A stretch of DNA of 53,421 bases from Niabella drilacis (GCF_900101395.1 NZ_FMZO01000020.1:21339-74759); one strand, 5' to 3'; shown: positions 16,684 to 27,987, numbered from the stretch's first letter. The notes: a model not told the origin generated them from the letters alone. Translations and numbers: made by a program.

Positions 16684-17571
16684 TTCAACCCGGATATACG
16701 GCTCCAGCTTTTCAAATACATCATTTGTCTGAGCTACCAGTACCCGCAATGCTTCCGGGGAGGTGATCGGCGCGGTTCTTCGTTGCTTAGTGATAAGATA
16801 GGCGAGCTTGCTGCTGATATAGGGATGCGCATTGAGGGTTTCATAGGAAGCGGTATTGATATCGAGCTGCCGGACCCCCGGGGTATTTAAACGGAGCAGG
16901 GGGCTTATTTTCCGGAACGTAGAATCAGGAACACCATAGGTTTCTCCAACCTGGCTGATAGTATAAAACCCGCCCAGCTTTTCCCGGTAATTCACGATCC
17001 TTGCAGCAAGTTTGCTGCCGATACCATAAAGCGTTTTATAAGCGAGGATATCTGCCGTATTCACATCAATGGTCTGTGGTGCTTTGCGTGCGCCTGTTTG
17101 TGCCGGGACAGGATATGTGGGCCCGGTGATCAGGATATAGGGACTGAGGCGTTCAAATTCATCCGGGTGCAGTCCGTAGATCTTTTGGAGGTCTTCCTTT
17201 TTGCGAAAGCGTCCTCCTTTTTTCCGGTAGTTTATGATCGTCCGGATCGTCCGCTCCCGGAGACCCAGCTGCAGCCATCCTTCTTCACTCAAAGTATTAG
17301 GATCAAAATTAAAGAGGATCACTTTTGAAGCAGGAACAGGATATTGATGAGACTTGTAATGCCCGGTACGTGCAGGTTCTGCGAGGGAATCTTTTTCTGA
17401 AGAAGTGTTTGGGGCTGTTGTGAGCGCGTTGAGTGCAGCCCGGTCTCTTTCATCCAGGGGCATGTTGGTATGTTGCCTGATAAAAGGAGCAACAGCAAAA
17501 AACAGGATAACGAACAGCAGCAGGCATAAACCCAATAACTCTTTTTTAGAGAATTTTAAATACGCTTTCAT
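16660..17571 (-). CDS. membrane-anchored helix-hairpin-helix (ComEA-like) protein
   Basis: The 303-aa protein has an N-terminal membrane anchor (LLGLCLLLFVILFFAVAPF, about residues 13-31), then three helix-hairpin-helix modules: FNFDPNTLSEEGWLQLGL near 87, IDVNTADILAYKTLYGIGSK near 167, and LDINTASYETLNAHPYI near 235. The FDPN/DVNTA openings are typical of ComEA-type DNA-binding modules, so binding of DNA outside the inner membrane, possibly in DNA uptake, is a reasonable guess. Its last eight codons (EATEAQKH region) and its stop lie inside repeat copy B, which suggests that the original C-terminus was replaced. Confidence 0.85.
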   Translation of the reverse strand: MKAYLKFSKKELLGLCLLLFVILFFAVAPFIRQHTNMPLDERDRAALNALTTAPNTSSEKDSLAEPARTGHYKSHQYPVPASKVILFNFDPNTLSEEGWLQLGLRERTIRTIINYRKKGGRFRKKEDLQKIYGLHPDEFERLSPYILITGPTYPVPAQTGARKAPQTIDVNTADILAYKTLYGIGSKLAARIVNYREKLGGFYTISQVGETYGVPDSTFRKISPLLRLNTPGVRQLDINTASYETLNAHPYISSKLAYLITKQRRTAPITSPEALRVLVAQTNDVFEKLEPYIRVEATEAQKH

Positions 17572-18119
17572 AGGTTGATCATTGAGCGGTGGTTAAAGAA
17601 AAAGGTGTTGACTAAATATAAAGAAAAATAAAATCATAAAAAAAAAATCATTAAAATTTAGTTTATTGTTATGGGGAAGCCTATCTTTATCCTCAGCTAT
17701 TGCATTGTAAACCTACTTTGAACTAAAAAAACTACTAAATATAACTCACAACGTGATAGCTTAAAAATGAAGAGAGTCCTTTAGTGATATGCTCCTCTTC
17801 ATAATGGTTTTGCAGATGTGTTGCACCAAAGCACTGTGTTTTTGGATTGCTCAAAACCAGCTGGCGTGAATACATAAGAATTATAGTATTGCAGTATTGT
17901 CCTGTTACCAGGGTAACTGCATAGGTATGTGATGTATCCGGCGATGATATATTGCTTAACGGCGATCTATTGTGATGTTTCCGGGTACGTAACCGGTGTT
18001 TTCTGTATTGTAAAACACCCGGGAGGTATGTGTGTATCCCGGGGGTGTAAAATATATCTATTATGAGAACCAATCAACCTTTTGGAACTGCCTTTAAACG
18101 GGCTGGCTTATGTGTATTC
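17572..18119. other. long gap ahead of the surface-protein gene
   Basis: No gene is supported in these roughly 550 bases. There is an AT-rich stretch near 17620-17660, a near-match promoter box (TACTTTG, one base short) at about 17714, and a hairpin at 18015-18048 in which ACACCCGGGA faces TCCCGGGGGTGT with a two-base bulge. Confidence 0.5.
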
Positions 18120-21100
18120 ATGAAAGAACTGAGCCTGAATTTTGGATTCAGGAGGAACAAAACCCTAACTTCTTTGCAGATCGCTGCGGTGATGCTTTTA
18201 AGTGTGCTCAGCGCTAAGGGGCAGATAACTGGTGCACCTACAAATATTTATCAGCCATGGACTTCGGATAAATTTTCAGCGCTTACGGTAACCAGCAGCA
18301 AGGCTGCAGGGTTTGATGAATTTCTCTTTAAGGGTAATGTTATTGACAATGATGCCAATGCAGATAACCCCAATTCCGCCTCCTGGACCGCACTTGCTGG
18401 AGGAGGATCGGCATGGTTAGAGGTGAAGGACGGAAATGCTGGCACTGCGGGGTATCCTGCAGGCACTTATGCGGGCTTTGTAGTCAGTGCAGGTTCATTG
18501 GCGAATATTACGGGTAACTCTATTACAATTACTACGTACCTGACCAGTAAGGGACCAAGTAATGCTCAACAGTTGCAAAATACGTATACCGCTTCAGACG
18601 CTGCATTAGCTATATCTCTTTTAAGTAGTAGTGGTAAGATTAAAGTTGGGTTTGTTACAGACCTGCCTTTTGACAGGGTACGGATTACGATACAAAATGG
18701 TGCCGGACTTCTTCCGACCTGGAGAATTTACTATGGAGAACTGGTGAGAGCGGGTGCCTATTCTGACCCCTCCTGTTCGACTAAACCGCTTGTGCAATCT
18801 GATTATCCATCAGTAGTAACAACCGGGACAACTGGCGCACTTAGTGTTGATTTACTTGGAGGTGTTTTTAACGCAACGGGCAACGTGGTGGATGGAAGTG
18901 CAACTAACCCAGCCACTATTACGTTACCGCTTGTAAACTTTGCTACAACAGCATATATCAGTGTAAGAGAAGCAGGGGGAGCCACACAGTACCATCATGC
19001 GGGCTTATATGCGGGCTTTGAAATAGGGCAGGCCAGCTTGCTGGGGTTAGGCGTACTTTCTAATTCAACGATCTCAACATACCTTAAAGGTCAGCCAAAA
19101 GAGAGCTTCTCCGGGGCTGCATTATTGGTATCTGCACCTGTTTTAACGGCTGCGGGAAAGTCTACAATAGGGTTTGTAACCACACAGGACTTTGATGAGG
19201 TCCGTTATACATTGAACCAGGGGGTCAATGTTAATTTAGGTACGGTAAATGTATACAGGGCTGTTATCAGGAATTTTTGTGAAAGGCCCACTGGTTTTAG
19301 CTGCAATACGCTATATGAACTGGATAGTAAAATTGACCCGGTATATATTAACATGGCGAATACTAAGGTTACCGGTGCTGTTTCCCTTAACAATAATATT
19401 GCAAACCTTGATCAGCTTATAGACGGTAATCCCAACACTGCTGCAACTATTAAGAGCCTGCTTGTAAACAATACGAGTGTTTTATCTCAAACGAGTGTGT
19501 CTGTTAAAAAGGCATTAGCACCCTATACACCGGGTTCGAACGGCTATTATGTAGCCTTTGATGTGGAATCCCAGGCAGTGTTGCTGGATGCGGCTGTATT
19601 ATCAACAGCTACAGTAACCACTTATCTTAATGGCGCGCCGCAGCAATCCAGCACAGGAGGAGGATTGCTGATTGGAACAAAGTCTACGTTAATCAGTGGT
19701 TCAGGTACGCCGAACCGGCAAAAGATCGGGCTGGTAGCCACGTCTCAGTTTGACGAAGTGCGGCTTACATTCAACCAGCCAATAAATGCTTCATTGGGTG
19801 ATGTTAATATATACGGGATAGAGGTGGAAAATCTTTGCACACATTCGCTTGACTGTAATACGACCAATGTGATTACGAATTCGCCTTCAGGGTTTGGGGC
19901 CATTATTGACAATGAAAGATCCGGTGTTACCGGGCTTGTGTGTGCTAATTGTAATATACAGAACATTAGTAACGTAGTGGACGATGACGCTACCAGCGCC
20001 GCTAAAATATTTGTTACGGCCGGAGCGCTTAGCACCTACGGGATAGCGGTGCAGGTTCCGGGGAATACCTTCCCCGCAGGGACTGTTGCCGGTTTCCGTA
20101 TCCGGACCAATAATACTTCATTGGTTGGGTTGGACCTGCTTAAATACCTGAAGATTGAAACGTTTAATAACGGTATGCCGGCCGAGAGCAGGACAGGAGG
20201 GGAATTGCTTGGGCTTGATCTGCTTACCTTGCCTATAATAGGAGGTTCGAATGCGGGCATGTATAATATTGGGTTTAAAACAAGCATGCCCTATGATGAA
20301 ATCAGAATTTCAACCACGAATGTGGTTGGGGCCGGCGTAATTGGCGATAAGGATTTGGACATATTTTATGCAACAGTGGATACCCGTTACATGTCTTCCG
20401 CACAACAGCAGGCTGCCGGTATGTCCTGCTCCCTGGTGTATACATTGCCGGATATTAATTATACTACTATTAATAAGTCGGTAAAAGGGTCGGTGGCTAC
20501 CAATGATGTAAAACCGGCTAATAATATTACTTACCTGGGGGGCACGTTGGTTGCCGGCGCTAACGGGCAAACCAGCCCCGCAGGATCTAACCCGCAACTG
20601 ACCTTGCAGTCCGGTGGTGACTATACGTTTGTAACGGATAAGCCCGGTGTATATAGCTATTCAACGACTATGCGTGATGCGAATACGAATCCGGCAACCG
20701 ATCATAAAGAGAACCTGACGATTATTGTAACCGATCCTGCTATAACTACCAATCCTCCTGTTGTAAACACGGATGTGGCGGCTGTGCTGTCTAATGACGG
20801 TTCGCCGGGGTATGCAGGTGTGATCATACCAGTACTGGCGAACGATAAGCCCAGTAATGCGGGCGCCACAGGCCTGAGCAATCCCACGGTACCTGCTGCA
20901 GGTGCAACCGGAGGGCCACAGCATGGAACGGTGCAGGTTAATCCTGATGGTACCATTACCTATAAGCCAGATCCGGGATTTGTGGGTACGGATATCTTTA
21001 CCTACACAACATGCGAACAGCCCAATGGCAGCCCCTGTGGTACTGCCTATGTGGAAGTAAAAGTGACCCCGAGGGCCATTCCGCCGGATGCGCCGGATGG

Positions 21101-22682
21101 GAATATTGTTGCGGCCGATGATTATACGCAAATCAAGGGAGGCAAGACGGTAACGGGCAATGTTAAAACAAACGACAGTGATCCTCTAGATCCCTCTGGA
21201 AACAGCTTAACAGTGACCACCCAAAACAGTAACGCTTACGGTTCGTTCAGCCTGGCTAGTGACGGTACATTTACCTTTAGCCCTGCCGTTGATTTTTCAG
21301 GAACAGCTGTGTTCCCCTATAGGGTCTCCGGTAGCGGGTCAAGATCTGCCTATGCTACTTTATACGTCTACGTGATTCCTTCGGGTTTAAATACCCTGCC
21401 GGACAACAATGTTGGGTTTAAAGACCTGGATATTAAAGGCAATGTGAGCACTAATGATCATGTGCCATCGGGTACTACCTATGGCACACCCGTAGCAATA
21501 GGAACACCGCCGGGTACGCCCACTACCTTTAGCATGAATACGAATGGGGTGTATACGTTCAAAAGCGGTACAATAGGTGTGTACAAATACAACGTGCCTG
21601 TAACAAACGATGGTATTACTGTAAACGAGCTGCTCACCATTACTATACTGGATCCGGCCATTAGTACCAACCCCCCGGTAGTGATGAATGATGTGGCAAA
21701 AACCACAGGAACTACTCCGGTTGCGATCCAGGTAAATGATAACGATAAACCCGGTAATACCGGCGGCAAGCTAAGTCCTCCGGAAATTAAAACCAATCCC
21801 GCCCATGGTAACGTAGTGGTGAACGCGGCAGATAGTTCTGTGACCTATACCCTCACTGATGCAGGTTTTACAGGCAAGGATATGTTTACTTATGAGAGCT
21901 GTGAAACGCCGGGCGGCAAATGCAGCATTGCCGAAGTGGTGGTAACCGTGATACCTGCCGGTACTGTAACAGCCAGTGCAGCCGATGATTATATGACCGC
22001 AGCAAAAGGATCTGCAGATGTTGCAGGCAATGTAAGTACCAATGACGGACCCAATCAGAATGTAACTACCGGCACGTTTATGGATGCTAGCAACAATAAA
22101 CTTGAAATAACCAATGCCAATGGTGATTACAAGTTTACACCATCGGCAAGCTTCACCGGTACGGCAGTATTTGAATATACTACCTGCACCCAGGACGGCA
22201 GCTCCTGTACCAAGGCTACCTTGTATGTAACGGTTAAGGAGGAATCTCCGGACCTGGTTGCACGCATTACCATGACTCCCAATAATATTATAGGGAAGAG
22301 CGATGTTGAAATAAAAGTGGGAATCTCTGAGATCAATAATATTGCAACGAATGGCCTTATTACCCTGTATGTAGATAAATCAAATCTCTTTGGTGATTTC
22401 TCTTTTGATAATAATGCAGTAAAGGATGCCGCAAATCAGCCGGTGAATAATAACGAGTTCTCGGTTGATGCTGTCAGTAACCCTGATTCTTATGTTATTA
22501 CTACAAATTCGAGCATCAAGGATGATATGAAATGGGTTACGTTTAAGGTAAAGGCAGATCCGAAAACAACCGCAGGACAAGGCTCTCTTACGGTGTTTGT
22601 AAAGACCGGGTCCGGTGGTGAAAAAAATAACGCCAACAATAGTTACTCAACAAGCATCGTGTTCTCATTTATAGCTCCCTAA
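18120..22682 (+). CDS. large secreted protein with four N-terminal repeats and Ig/cadherin-like repeats
   Basis: The product is 1,520 aa from the ATG at 18120, chosen because a signal peptide (LQIAAVMLLSVLSAKGQ) follows at the right distance; a start at 18063 would add 19 residues. Residues about 47-757 form four diverged repeats of 170-185 aa, each with an AGF(x)V/I block, an ISTYL-like strand and a closing FDEVR..N..G.VNVY motif. Residues about 760-1374 form Ig/cadherin-like modules with VLANDKP, HGTVQVNPDGTITYKPDPGF and DIFTYTTCE motifs. The last 145 residues resemble a CARDB-like domain. No clear type IX C-terminal sorting domain is visible. A cell-surface or adhesive role is inferred. 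Confidence 0.85.
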   Translation: MKELSLNFGFRRNKTLTSLQIAAVMLLSVLSAKGQITGAPTNIYQPWTSDKFSALTVTSSKAAGFDEFLFKGNVIDNDANADNPNSASWTALAGGGSAWLEVKDGNAGTAGYPAGTYAGFVVSAGSLANITGNSITITTYLTSKGPSNAQQLQNTYTASDAALAISLLSSSGKIKVGFVTDLPFDRVRITIQNGAGLLPTWRIYYGELVRAGAYSDPSCSTKPLVQSDYPSVVTTGTTGALSVDLLGGVFNATGNVVDGSATNPATITLPLVNFATTAYISVREAGGATQYHHAGLYAGFEIGQASLLGLGVLSNSTISTYLKGQPKESFSGAALLVSAPVLTAAGKSTIGFVTTQDFDEVRYTLNQGVNVNLGTVNVYRAVIRNFCERPTGFSCNTLYELDSKIDPVYINMANTKVTGAVSLNNNIANLDQLIDGNPNTAATIKSLLVNNTSVLSQTSVSVKKALAPYTPGSNGYYVAFDVESQAVLLDAAVLSTATVTTYLNGAPQQSSTGGGLLIGTKSTLISGSGTPNRQKIGLVATSQFDEVRLTFNQPINASLGDVNIYGIEVENLCTHSLDCNTTNVITNSPSGFGAIIDNERSGVTGLVCANCNIQNISNVVDDDATSAAKIFVTAGALSTYGIAVQVPGNTFPAGTVAGFRIRTNNTSLVGLDLLKYLKIETFNNGMPAESRTGGELLGLDLLTLPIIGGSNAGMYNIGFKTSMPYDEIRISTTNVVGAGVIGDKDLDIFYATVDTRYMSSAQQQAAGMSCSLVYTLPDINYTTINKSVKGSVATNDVKPANNITYLGGTLVAGANGQTSPAGSNPQLTLQSGGDYTFVTDKPGVYSYSTTMRDANTNPATDHKENLTIIVTDPAITTNPPVVNTDVAAVLSNDGSPGYAGVIIPVLANDKPSNAGATGLSNPTVPAAGATGGPQHGTVQVNPDGTITYKPDPGFVGTDIFTYTTCEQPNGSPCGTAYVEVKVTPRAIPPDAPDGNIVAADDYTQIKGGKTVTGNVKTNDSDPLDPSGNSLTVTTQNSNAYGSFSLASDGTFTFSPAVDFSGTAVFPYRVSGSGSRSAYATLYVYVIPSGLNTLPDNNVGFKDLDIKGNVSTNDHVPSGTTYGTPVAIGTPPGTPTTFSMNTNGVYTFKSGTIGVYKYNVPVTNDGITVNELLTITILDPAISTNPPVVMNDVAKTTGTTPVAIQVNDNDKPGNTGGKLSPPEIKTNPAHGNVVVNAADSSVTYTLTDAGFTGKDMFTYESCETPGGKCSIAEVVVTVIPAGTVTASAADDYMTAAKGSADVAGNVSTNDGPNQNVTTGTFMDASNNKLEITNANGDYKFTPSASFTGTAVFEYTTCTQDGSSCTKATLYVTVKEESPDLVARITMTPNNIIGKSDVEIKVGISEINNIATNGLITLYVDKSNLFGDFSFDNNAVKDAANQPVNNNEFSVDAVSNPDSYVITTNSSIKDDMKWVTFKVKADPKTTAGQGSLTVFVKTGSGGEKNNANNSYSTSIVFSFIAP

Positions 22683-22708
22683 TAATAAATATTTTAAATC
22701 CAAATACA

Positions 22709-23722
22709 ATGAAAATTAAATTTACCCTGTTAAGTACCTTTCTTTTCCTTCTCTCCATAGTTGCTTCGGCAGATGACTGGGTGTTAAATAATGGGACCAT
22801 GTCTGCTGCATCTTATCCCAATGGAAAGGTGGATATCTCTTTTGATTTTTTTGTGACCGGGACTCCTGGTGGCAATGGATATACTTTTACCACCAGTGGA
22901 AATAAAAGTGGAACAATTAAGTTTAGTTTCACCAAGCTGGATGCATCCGTTATTACCCCGGCCCCTTCAGGGGATGGGTCGGCTTTGTTTGACTGGACAT
23001 TATCAACCTCCGGAACCGGGGTAGGGCAAACTTACACCTGGACCGGCACTACAAAAGCGGTTACCATGCTTGAATATCAATCCCCTTCAGGAATGAGCTC
23101 AAAGTATAAAATCACATTTCTCCAGGTTCCGGTAACCTATCCTGCCACAGCCCAGGAAAACAATATAGGTGTTCATGGTATATTTACAACGCCAACACAG
23201 GCGACGGACCCGGTTCCTACAAATACCGACTATACGGTTAGCACAAATACTGCTGCCATGCCCGTTACCTTCCAATCCTACGACGCCAAACTGGTGGGGA
23301 ACAAACTGGTGGTGAACTGGACCACCGCTTCAGAAACCAATAATGATTTTTTTGATATACAGGTAATGGGCGCGGATTCCAGCTATAAGACCGTGGGCCG
23401 GGTAGCCAGCAAAGCCGAGAACGGGAACTCTGAAAAGGCTATTGAATACAGTTTTGAAAAGGACCTGGGCGCCGGTGGTGCTGCCTATATGGGTATCGCC
23501 ATTTTTGCGGCAGGATTTATCCTGTTGCTGTTCAATCGTAAAAACAAATTACTGTATACCTTCCTCATCGTATGTGGCATGAGTGTGTCCGCTATTTCCT
23601 GTCGCAAAAACGCGGAGGATAAGGAAAACCGGCAGCCAGACAGGCAAATGGTGCGGGTTGTGCAGGTAGATAAGGAAGGTCTGAAAGCCTATTCCAAAAT
23701 TGCTGTTGCAATACGTCAGTAA
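22709..23722 (+). CDS. secreted protein with C-terminal membrane segments, partner of the upstream surface protein
   Basis: The 337-aa protein has a signal peptide (FTLLSTFLFLLSIVASA), a beta-rich N-terminal domain, and a module PVTFQSYDAKLVGNKLVVNW followed by TTASETNN near residue 190. This last block is widespread at the C-termini of Bacteroidota secreted proteins. Unusually it is followed by two hydrophobic segments, GIAIFAAGFILLLF (about 260) and YTFLIVCGMSVSAISC (about 275), the second ending like a lipobox, and then a charged tail of about 45 residues. The gene starts 27 bases after the large repeat protein and is probably co-transcribed. Function is unknown; anchoring or processing of the partner is a guess. 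Confidence 0.7.
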   Translation: MKIKFTLLSTFLFLLSIVASADDWVLNNGTMSAASYPNGKVDISFDFFVTGTPGGNGYTFTTSGNKSGTIKFSFTKLDASVITPAPSGDGSALFDWTLSTSGTGVGQTYTWTGTTKAVTMLEYQSPSGMSSKYKITFLQVPVTYPATAQENNIGVHGIFTTPTQATDPVPTNTDYTVSTNTAAMPVTFQSYDAKLVGNKLVVNWTTASETNNDFFDIQVMGADSSYKTVGRVASKAENGNSEKAIEYSFEKDLGAGGAAYMGIAIFAAGFILLLFNRKNKLLYTFLIVCGMSVSAISCRKNAEDKENRQPDRQMVRVVQVDKEGLKAYSKIAVAIRQ

Positions 23723-23757
23723 GTTGCATTATAAGATAGCCGGGGAAACCCGGCACA

Positions 23758-23794
23758 GAACCCGGAGCCGGTATCGGTTCCGGGTTCCTTTTTT
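23758..23794 (+). terminator. intrinsic terminator
   Basis: GAACCCGGAGCCG pairs with CGGTTCCGGGTTC (one mismatch) around the loop GTAT, followed by CTTTTTT. It closes the two-gene surface-protein unit and insulates rpoB. Confidence 0.85.
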
Positions 23795-23877
23795 GTAATA
23801 AATTTTCAAAAATGGAAAACTCTGGCAATATTCTTGTGAGAAGTTTTCTTCTTTTCAAAGTTTTCCTTAACTTTGCC

Positions 23878-23885
23878 TTCCTTTT
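23878..23885 (+). promoter_or_regulatory. candidate -7 box (TAACTTTG) for rpoB
   Basis: TAACTTTG matches TAnnTTTG 136 bases before rpoB. An independent promoter is needed because rpoB is separated from rplL. Confidence 0.6.
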
Positions 23886-24020
23886 ATTTTGGCCAATAAA
23901 AAATTGATTAAACAAAATAAGTTCATGTAATTGAATTTCAATGGATTTCTTTTAGCAATAAAAGTAATCCTGTTCTTGTTTTGTACCAGATCAATCATTA
24001 AAAAACCGGGTTTATAACAT

Positions 24021-27000
24021 ATGTCATCTACAAAAGTGAATTCAAGAGTAAATTTCGGAAAGATCAAGCATTTAGCGGAAACACCGGATCTTCTGGAAGT
24101 TCAGATTCAATCCTTTAAGGAGTTTTTCCAATTAGAAACCACACCAGACAAACGCAATATTGAGGGCCTGTTCCGGGTATTTAAGGATAATTTCCCGATC
24201 ACCGATACCCGCAATATCTTTGTACTGGAGTTCCTGGACTACTTTATCGATCCTCCCCGTTACTCGATCGATGAGTGTATGGAGCGGGGCCTGACCTACG
24301 CTGTACCCTTGAAAGCAAAGCTGCGGCTGAGCTGTAATGACGAAGAGCACGTAGATTTTCAAACCATTGTACAGGACGTATTTTTGGGTAATATCCCGTA
24401 CATGACCCCCCGTGGTACCTTTGTGATCAACGGGGCAGAACGTGTGGTAGTATCCCAGCTGCACCGTTCCCCGGGCGTATTCTTTGGCCAGTCGGTACAC
24501 CCCAACGGAACAAAGATCTACTCCGCCCGTGTGATCCCTTTTAAAGGATCCTGGATGGAGTTCGCTACCGATATCAACAACGTAATGTACGCATATATCG
24601 ACCGGAAGAAGAAATTCCCGGTAACGACCCTGCTGCGTTCTATCGGTTATGAAACGGATAAGGATATCCTTGAACTTTTTGGTATGGCCGATGAGGTTCC
24701 CGGCGACCGCAAATCACTGGAAAAACAGCTGGGCAAACGCCTGGCGGCACGTGTATTGCGTACCTGGGTGGAAGATTTTGTGGATGAGGATACCGGTGAG
24801 GTGGTTTCCATTGAGCGGAATGAGATCGTAATGGAGCGCGATGTGGTGCTGGATGAGGAAGCGATCGATATCATTGCTGATATGGATGTGAAGAGCGTTT
24901 TTGTACAGCGTGAAGATGTGGGTGGAGATTATGCCATCATCTACAATACATTAAATAAAGATACTTCCAACAGTGAGCTGGAAGCCGTTCAGTTCATCTA
25001 CCGCCAGTTAAGAGGCGCAGATGCACCGGATAACGAAACCGCCCGCGGTATCATTGACAAACTGTTCTTTAGCGACAAGCGTTATGACCTGGGTGAAGTA
25101 GGCCGTTACAAGATCAACCGTAAGCTGAACATTGATGCACCTGTAACGCAAAAGACCCTTACCAAGGAAGATATTATTGAGATCATTAAATACCTGGTAC
25201 GTTTAACCAATGGTAAAGCGGAGATCGATGATATCGATCACCTGAGCAACCGTCGTGTACGTACCGTAGGAGAACAATTATATGCGCAGTTCGGTGTTGG
25301 TCTGGCCCGTATGGCCCGTACCATCCGTGAGCGTATGAACGTGCGGGACAACGAGGTGTTTACACCGGTTGACCTGATCAATGCCCGTACCCTGTCTTCT
25401 GTGATCAACTCGTTCTTCGGAACTTCCCAGTTATCGCAGTTCCTGGATCAGACCAACCCCTTATCAGAGATCACACACAAACGTCGTATCTCTGCACTGG
25501 GGCCAGGTGGTCTGAGCCGTGAGCGTGCCGGGTTTGAAGTGCGTGACGTACACTACTCGCACTATGGCCGTCTTTGTACCATTGAAACTCCGGAAGGTCC
25601 GAACATTGGTCTGATCTCTACGCTTTGCGTACATGCCAAGATCAATGAAATGGGCTTTATCGAAACCCCTTACCGCAAGGTTACCGATGGTAAGGTAAAT
25701 ATGAAGGAGCTGGAACTGCTGAGTGCAGAAGAAGAGGATACTGCAAAGATTGCGCAGGCAAGCGCTAAGCTGGATGAGCAGGGCAACTTTGTGAATGAGC
25801 GCGTGGAAAGCCGCGAAACCGGCGATTTCCCGATCCTAGACAAGAGCGAAGTAGAATATATGGATGTGGCGCCCAACCAGATCGTGGGACTGAGCGCCTC
25901 CCTGATCCCCTTCCTGGAGCATGATGATGCCAACCGGGCACTGATGGGATCAAACATGCAACGCCAGGCCGTTCCGCTGCTGCGTCCCGACGAGCCGATC
26001 GTGGGTACCGGCCTCGAAGGCAAGGCGGCACGGGATTCCCGGATCCAGATCCATGCTGAAGGAAACGGGGTGGTTGAATTTGTGGATGCCAACGAAATTC
26101 ATGTGCGTTATGACCGCGATGTGAATGAGAAACTGGTAAGCTTTGAAGAAGATCTGAAGGTTTATAAATTGACCAAGTTCATCAAAACCAACCACGAAAC
26201 CTGTATGAACCTGAACCCCGCTGTGAAGAAGGGGCAGAAGGTGAAGCTGGGCGATTTCCTCACCAACGGTTATGCTACCCGCAACGGTGAGCTGGCCCTG
26301 GGTAAGAACCTGAAAGTGGCATTCATGCCCTGGAAGGGTTACAACTTTGAGGATGCGATCGTGATCAGCGAGCGCGTGGTAAAAGAAGATATGTTCACTT
26401 CCATCCATATTTCCGAATATGAGCTGGAAGTACGGGATACAAAACTGGGTGAGGAAGAACTGACCTCGGATATCCCGAACGTTTCTGAAGAGGCGACAAA
26501 GGACCTGGATGAAAACGGTATCATCCGGATCGGCGCCCAGGTGAAGGAAGGCGATATCCTGATCGGTAAGATCACTCCGAAAGGGGAAAGCGATCCGACC
26601 CCGGAAGAAAAACTGCTCCGTGCCATCTTTGGTGACAAAGCCGGCGATGCAAAAGATGCGTCTTTAAAAGCGCCCAACGGGGTAGAAGGTGTGGTGATTG
26701 GTAAGAAACTGTTCCAGCGCGCCAAGAAAGATAAGAATGCAAAAGTTCGGGAGAAAGCAGCGATCGAAAAACTGGACAAGGCACACGAAAAGAACGAACA
26801 GGACCTGTTGAATGTGCTGCTGGAAAAACTGGCTACCATCCTGGAAAACCAGGTTTCTTCCGGTGTAATGAACAGCTTTGATGAGATCGTGATCGGCAAG
26901 GGATCGAAGTTCCATGCCAAAAACCTGGGCTCCCTGGATTATGCCAACATCAATCCTTTGGGCTGGACCAGCGACGACAAGATCAATGACCAGATCAATA

Positions 27001-27824
27001 CGCTGTTGCACAACTACAACATCAAATTCAACGAAGAGCTGGGAAGATACAAACGCGAGAAATTCAATATCTCCATCGGGGATGAGTTGCCCGCGGGTGT
27101 ATTGAAGCTGGCAAAAGTATACCTGGCTGTAAAGCGTAAGCTGAAAGTAGGGGATAAAATGGCGGGCCGTCATGGTAACAAGGGTATCGTAGCCAAGATC
27201 GTTCGGCAGGAAGATATGCCGTTCCTGGAAGACGGGAGCCCGGTGGATATCGTATTGAACCCGCTGGGGGTACCAAGCCGTATGAACCTGGGCCAGATCT
27301 ACGAAACCGTACTGGGATGGGCCGGTAAAGAACTGGGTGTGAAATTTGCTACTCCGATCTTTGATGGTGCCGAGCCGGAAGAGATTGAGAAATACTGTGC
27401 GGATGCGACGATTCCGAAGTTTGGCCACACGTTCCTGTACGATGGTGAAACCGGGGAGCGCTTCCACCAGAAAGCAACCGTGGGTGTGATCTATATGATC
27501 AAACTGCACCACATGGTGGATGACAAGATGCACGCACGTTCTATCGGGCCATATAGTCTCATTACACAGCAGCCGCTGGGTGGTAAAGCCCAGTTTGGAG
27601 GTCAGCGTTTTGGTGAGATGGAAGTATGGGCACTGGAAGCCTACGGAGCATCCAGCATCCTGCAGGAATTGTTGACCATCAAATCCGATGATATCATAGG
27701 CCGTGCAAAAACCTATGAGAGCATTGTAAAAGGCGACAATATTCCAAGAGCGGGAGTACCGGAGTCGTTCAATGTATTGATACACGAATTAAGAGGCTTG
27801 GGATTAGACCTGACCTTTGAATAG
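24021..27824 (+). CDS. rpoB: RNA polymerase beta subunit
   Basis: The 1,267-aa protein is full length for Bacteroidota. Landmarks are [14 protein letters not shown] near residue 150, the rifampicin-binding region [20 protein letters not shown] near 472 followed by [25 protein letters not shown] near 640, [15 protein letters not shown] near 1045, and the C-terminal [18 protein letters not shown] near 1195. The residues of the rifampicin pocket are the usual wild-type ones. It heads an rpoB-rpoC unit. Upstream lie a promoter box and another gene's terminator rather than rplL, the normal neighbour. Confidence 0.98.
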   Translation: MSSTKVNSRVNFGKIKHLAETPDLLEVQIQSFKEFFQLETTPDKRNIEGLFRVFKDNFPITDTRNIFVLEFLDYFIDPPRYSIDECMERGLTYAVPLKAKLRLSCNDEEHVDFQTIVQDVFLGNIPYMTPRGTFVINGAERVVVSQLHRSPGVFFGQSVHPNGTKIYSARVIPFKGSWMEFATDINNVMYAYIDRKKKFPVTTLLRSIGYETDKDILELFGMADEVPGDRKSLEKQLGKRLAARVLRTWVEDFVDEDTGEVVSIERNEIVMERDVVLDEEAIDIIADMDVKSVFVQREDVGGDYAIIYNTLNKDTSNSELEAVQFIYRQLRGADAPDNETARGIIDKLFFSDKRYDLGEVGRYKINRKLNIDAPVTQKTLTKEDIIEIIKYLVRLTNGKAEIDDIDHLSNRRVRTVGEQLYAQFGVGLARMARTIRERMNVRDNEVFTPVDLINARTLSSVINSFFGTSQLSQFLDQTNPLSEITHKRRISALGPGGLSRERAGFEVRDVHYSHYGRLCTIETPEGPNIGLISTLCVHAKINEMGFIETPYRKVTDGKVNMKELELLSAEEEDTAKIAQASAKLDEQGNFVNERVESRETGDFPILDKSEVEYMDVAPNQIVGLSASLIPFLEHDDANRALMGSNMQRQAVPLLRPDEPIVGTGLEGKAARDSRIQIHAEGNGVVEFVDANEIHVRYDRDVNEKLVSFEEDLKVYKLTKFIKTNHETCMNLNPAVKKGQKVKLGDFLTNGYATRNGELALGKNLKVAFMPWKGYNFEDAIVISERVVKEDMFTSIHISEYELEVRDTKLGEEELTSDIPNVSEEATKDLDENGIIRIGAQVKEGDILIGKITPKGESDPTPEEKLLRAIFGDKAGDAKDASLKAPNGVEGVVIGKKLFQRAKKDKNAKVREKAAIEKLDKAHEKNEQDLLNVLLEKLATILENQVSSGVMNSFDEIVIGKGSKFHAKNLGSLDYANINPLGWTSDDKINDQINTLLHNYNIKFNEELGRYKREKFNISIGDELPAGVLKLAKVYLAVKRKLKVGDKMAGRHGNKGIVAKIVRQEDMPFLEDGSPVDIVLNPLGVPSRMNLGQIYETVLGWAGKELGVKFATPIFDGAEPEEIEKYCADATIPKFGHTFLYDGETGERFHQKATVGVIYMIKLHHMVDDKMHARSIGPYSLITQQPLGGKAQFGGQRFGEMEVWALEAYGASSILQELLTIKSDDIIGRAKTYESIVKGDNIPRAGVPESFNVLIHELRGLGLDLTFE

Positions 27825-27833
27825 AGAAAGTGA

Positions 27834-27876
27834 ATAGTGAAAAGTCAATGGTGCATCTACTGTTGGCTTTCACTAT
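27834..27876 (+). repeat. hairpin in the rpoB-rpoC spacer
   Basis: ATAGTGAAAAGTCAA (27834-27848) pairs with TTGGCTTTCACTAT (27863-27876) with one bulge. The rest of the 163-base spacer is AT-rich low-complexity sequence. No T-run follows, so it is more likely a repeat-derived or processing hairpin than a terminator. Confidence 0.6.
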
Positions 27877-27987
27877 TGATCATCAAATCGGAATCAATAA
27901 CAAAGCAAAAAAGATAATTAAAATAGAGAAAAGGATGCTGACGATCTCAAGTCTCAAAATCCCGGATCTCAAATCTTCAATAAGATT

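Noticed and set aside
17735-18073. 112-codon minus-strand open frame before the surface-protein gene
   Set aside because: Low-complexity composition, no family resemblance, and it crosses the 18015 hairpin and the surface-protein promoter region.
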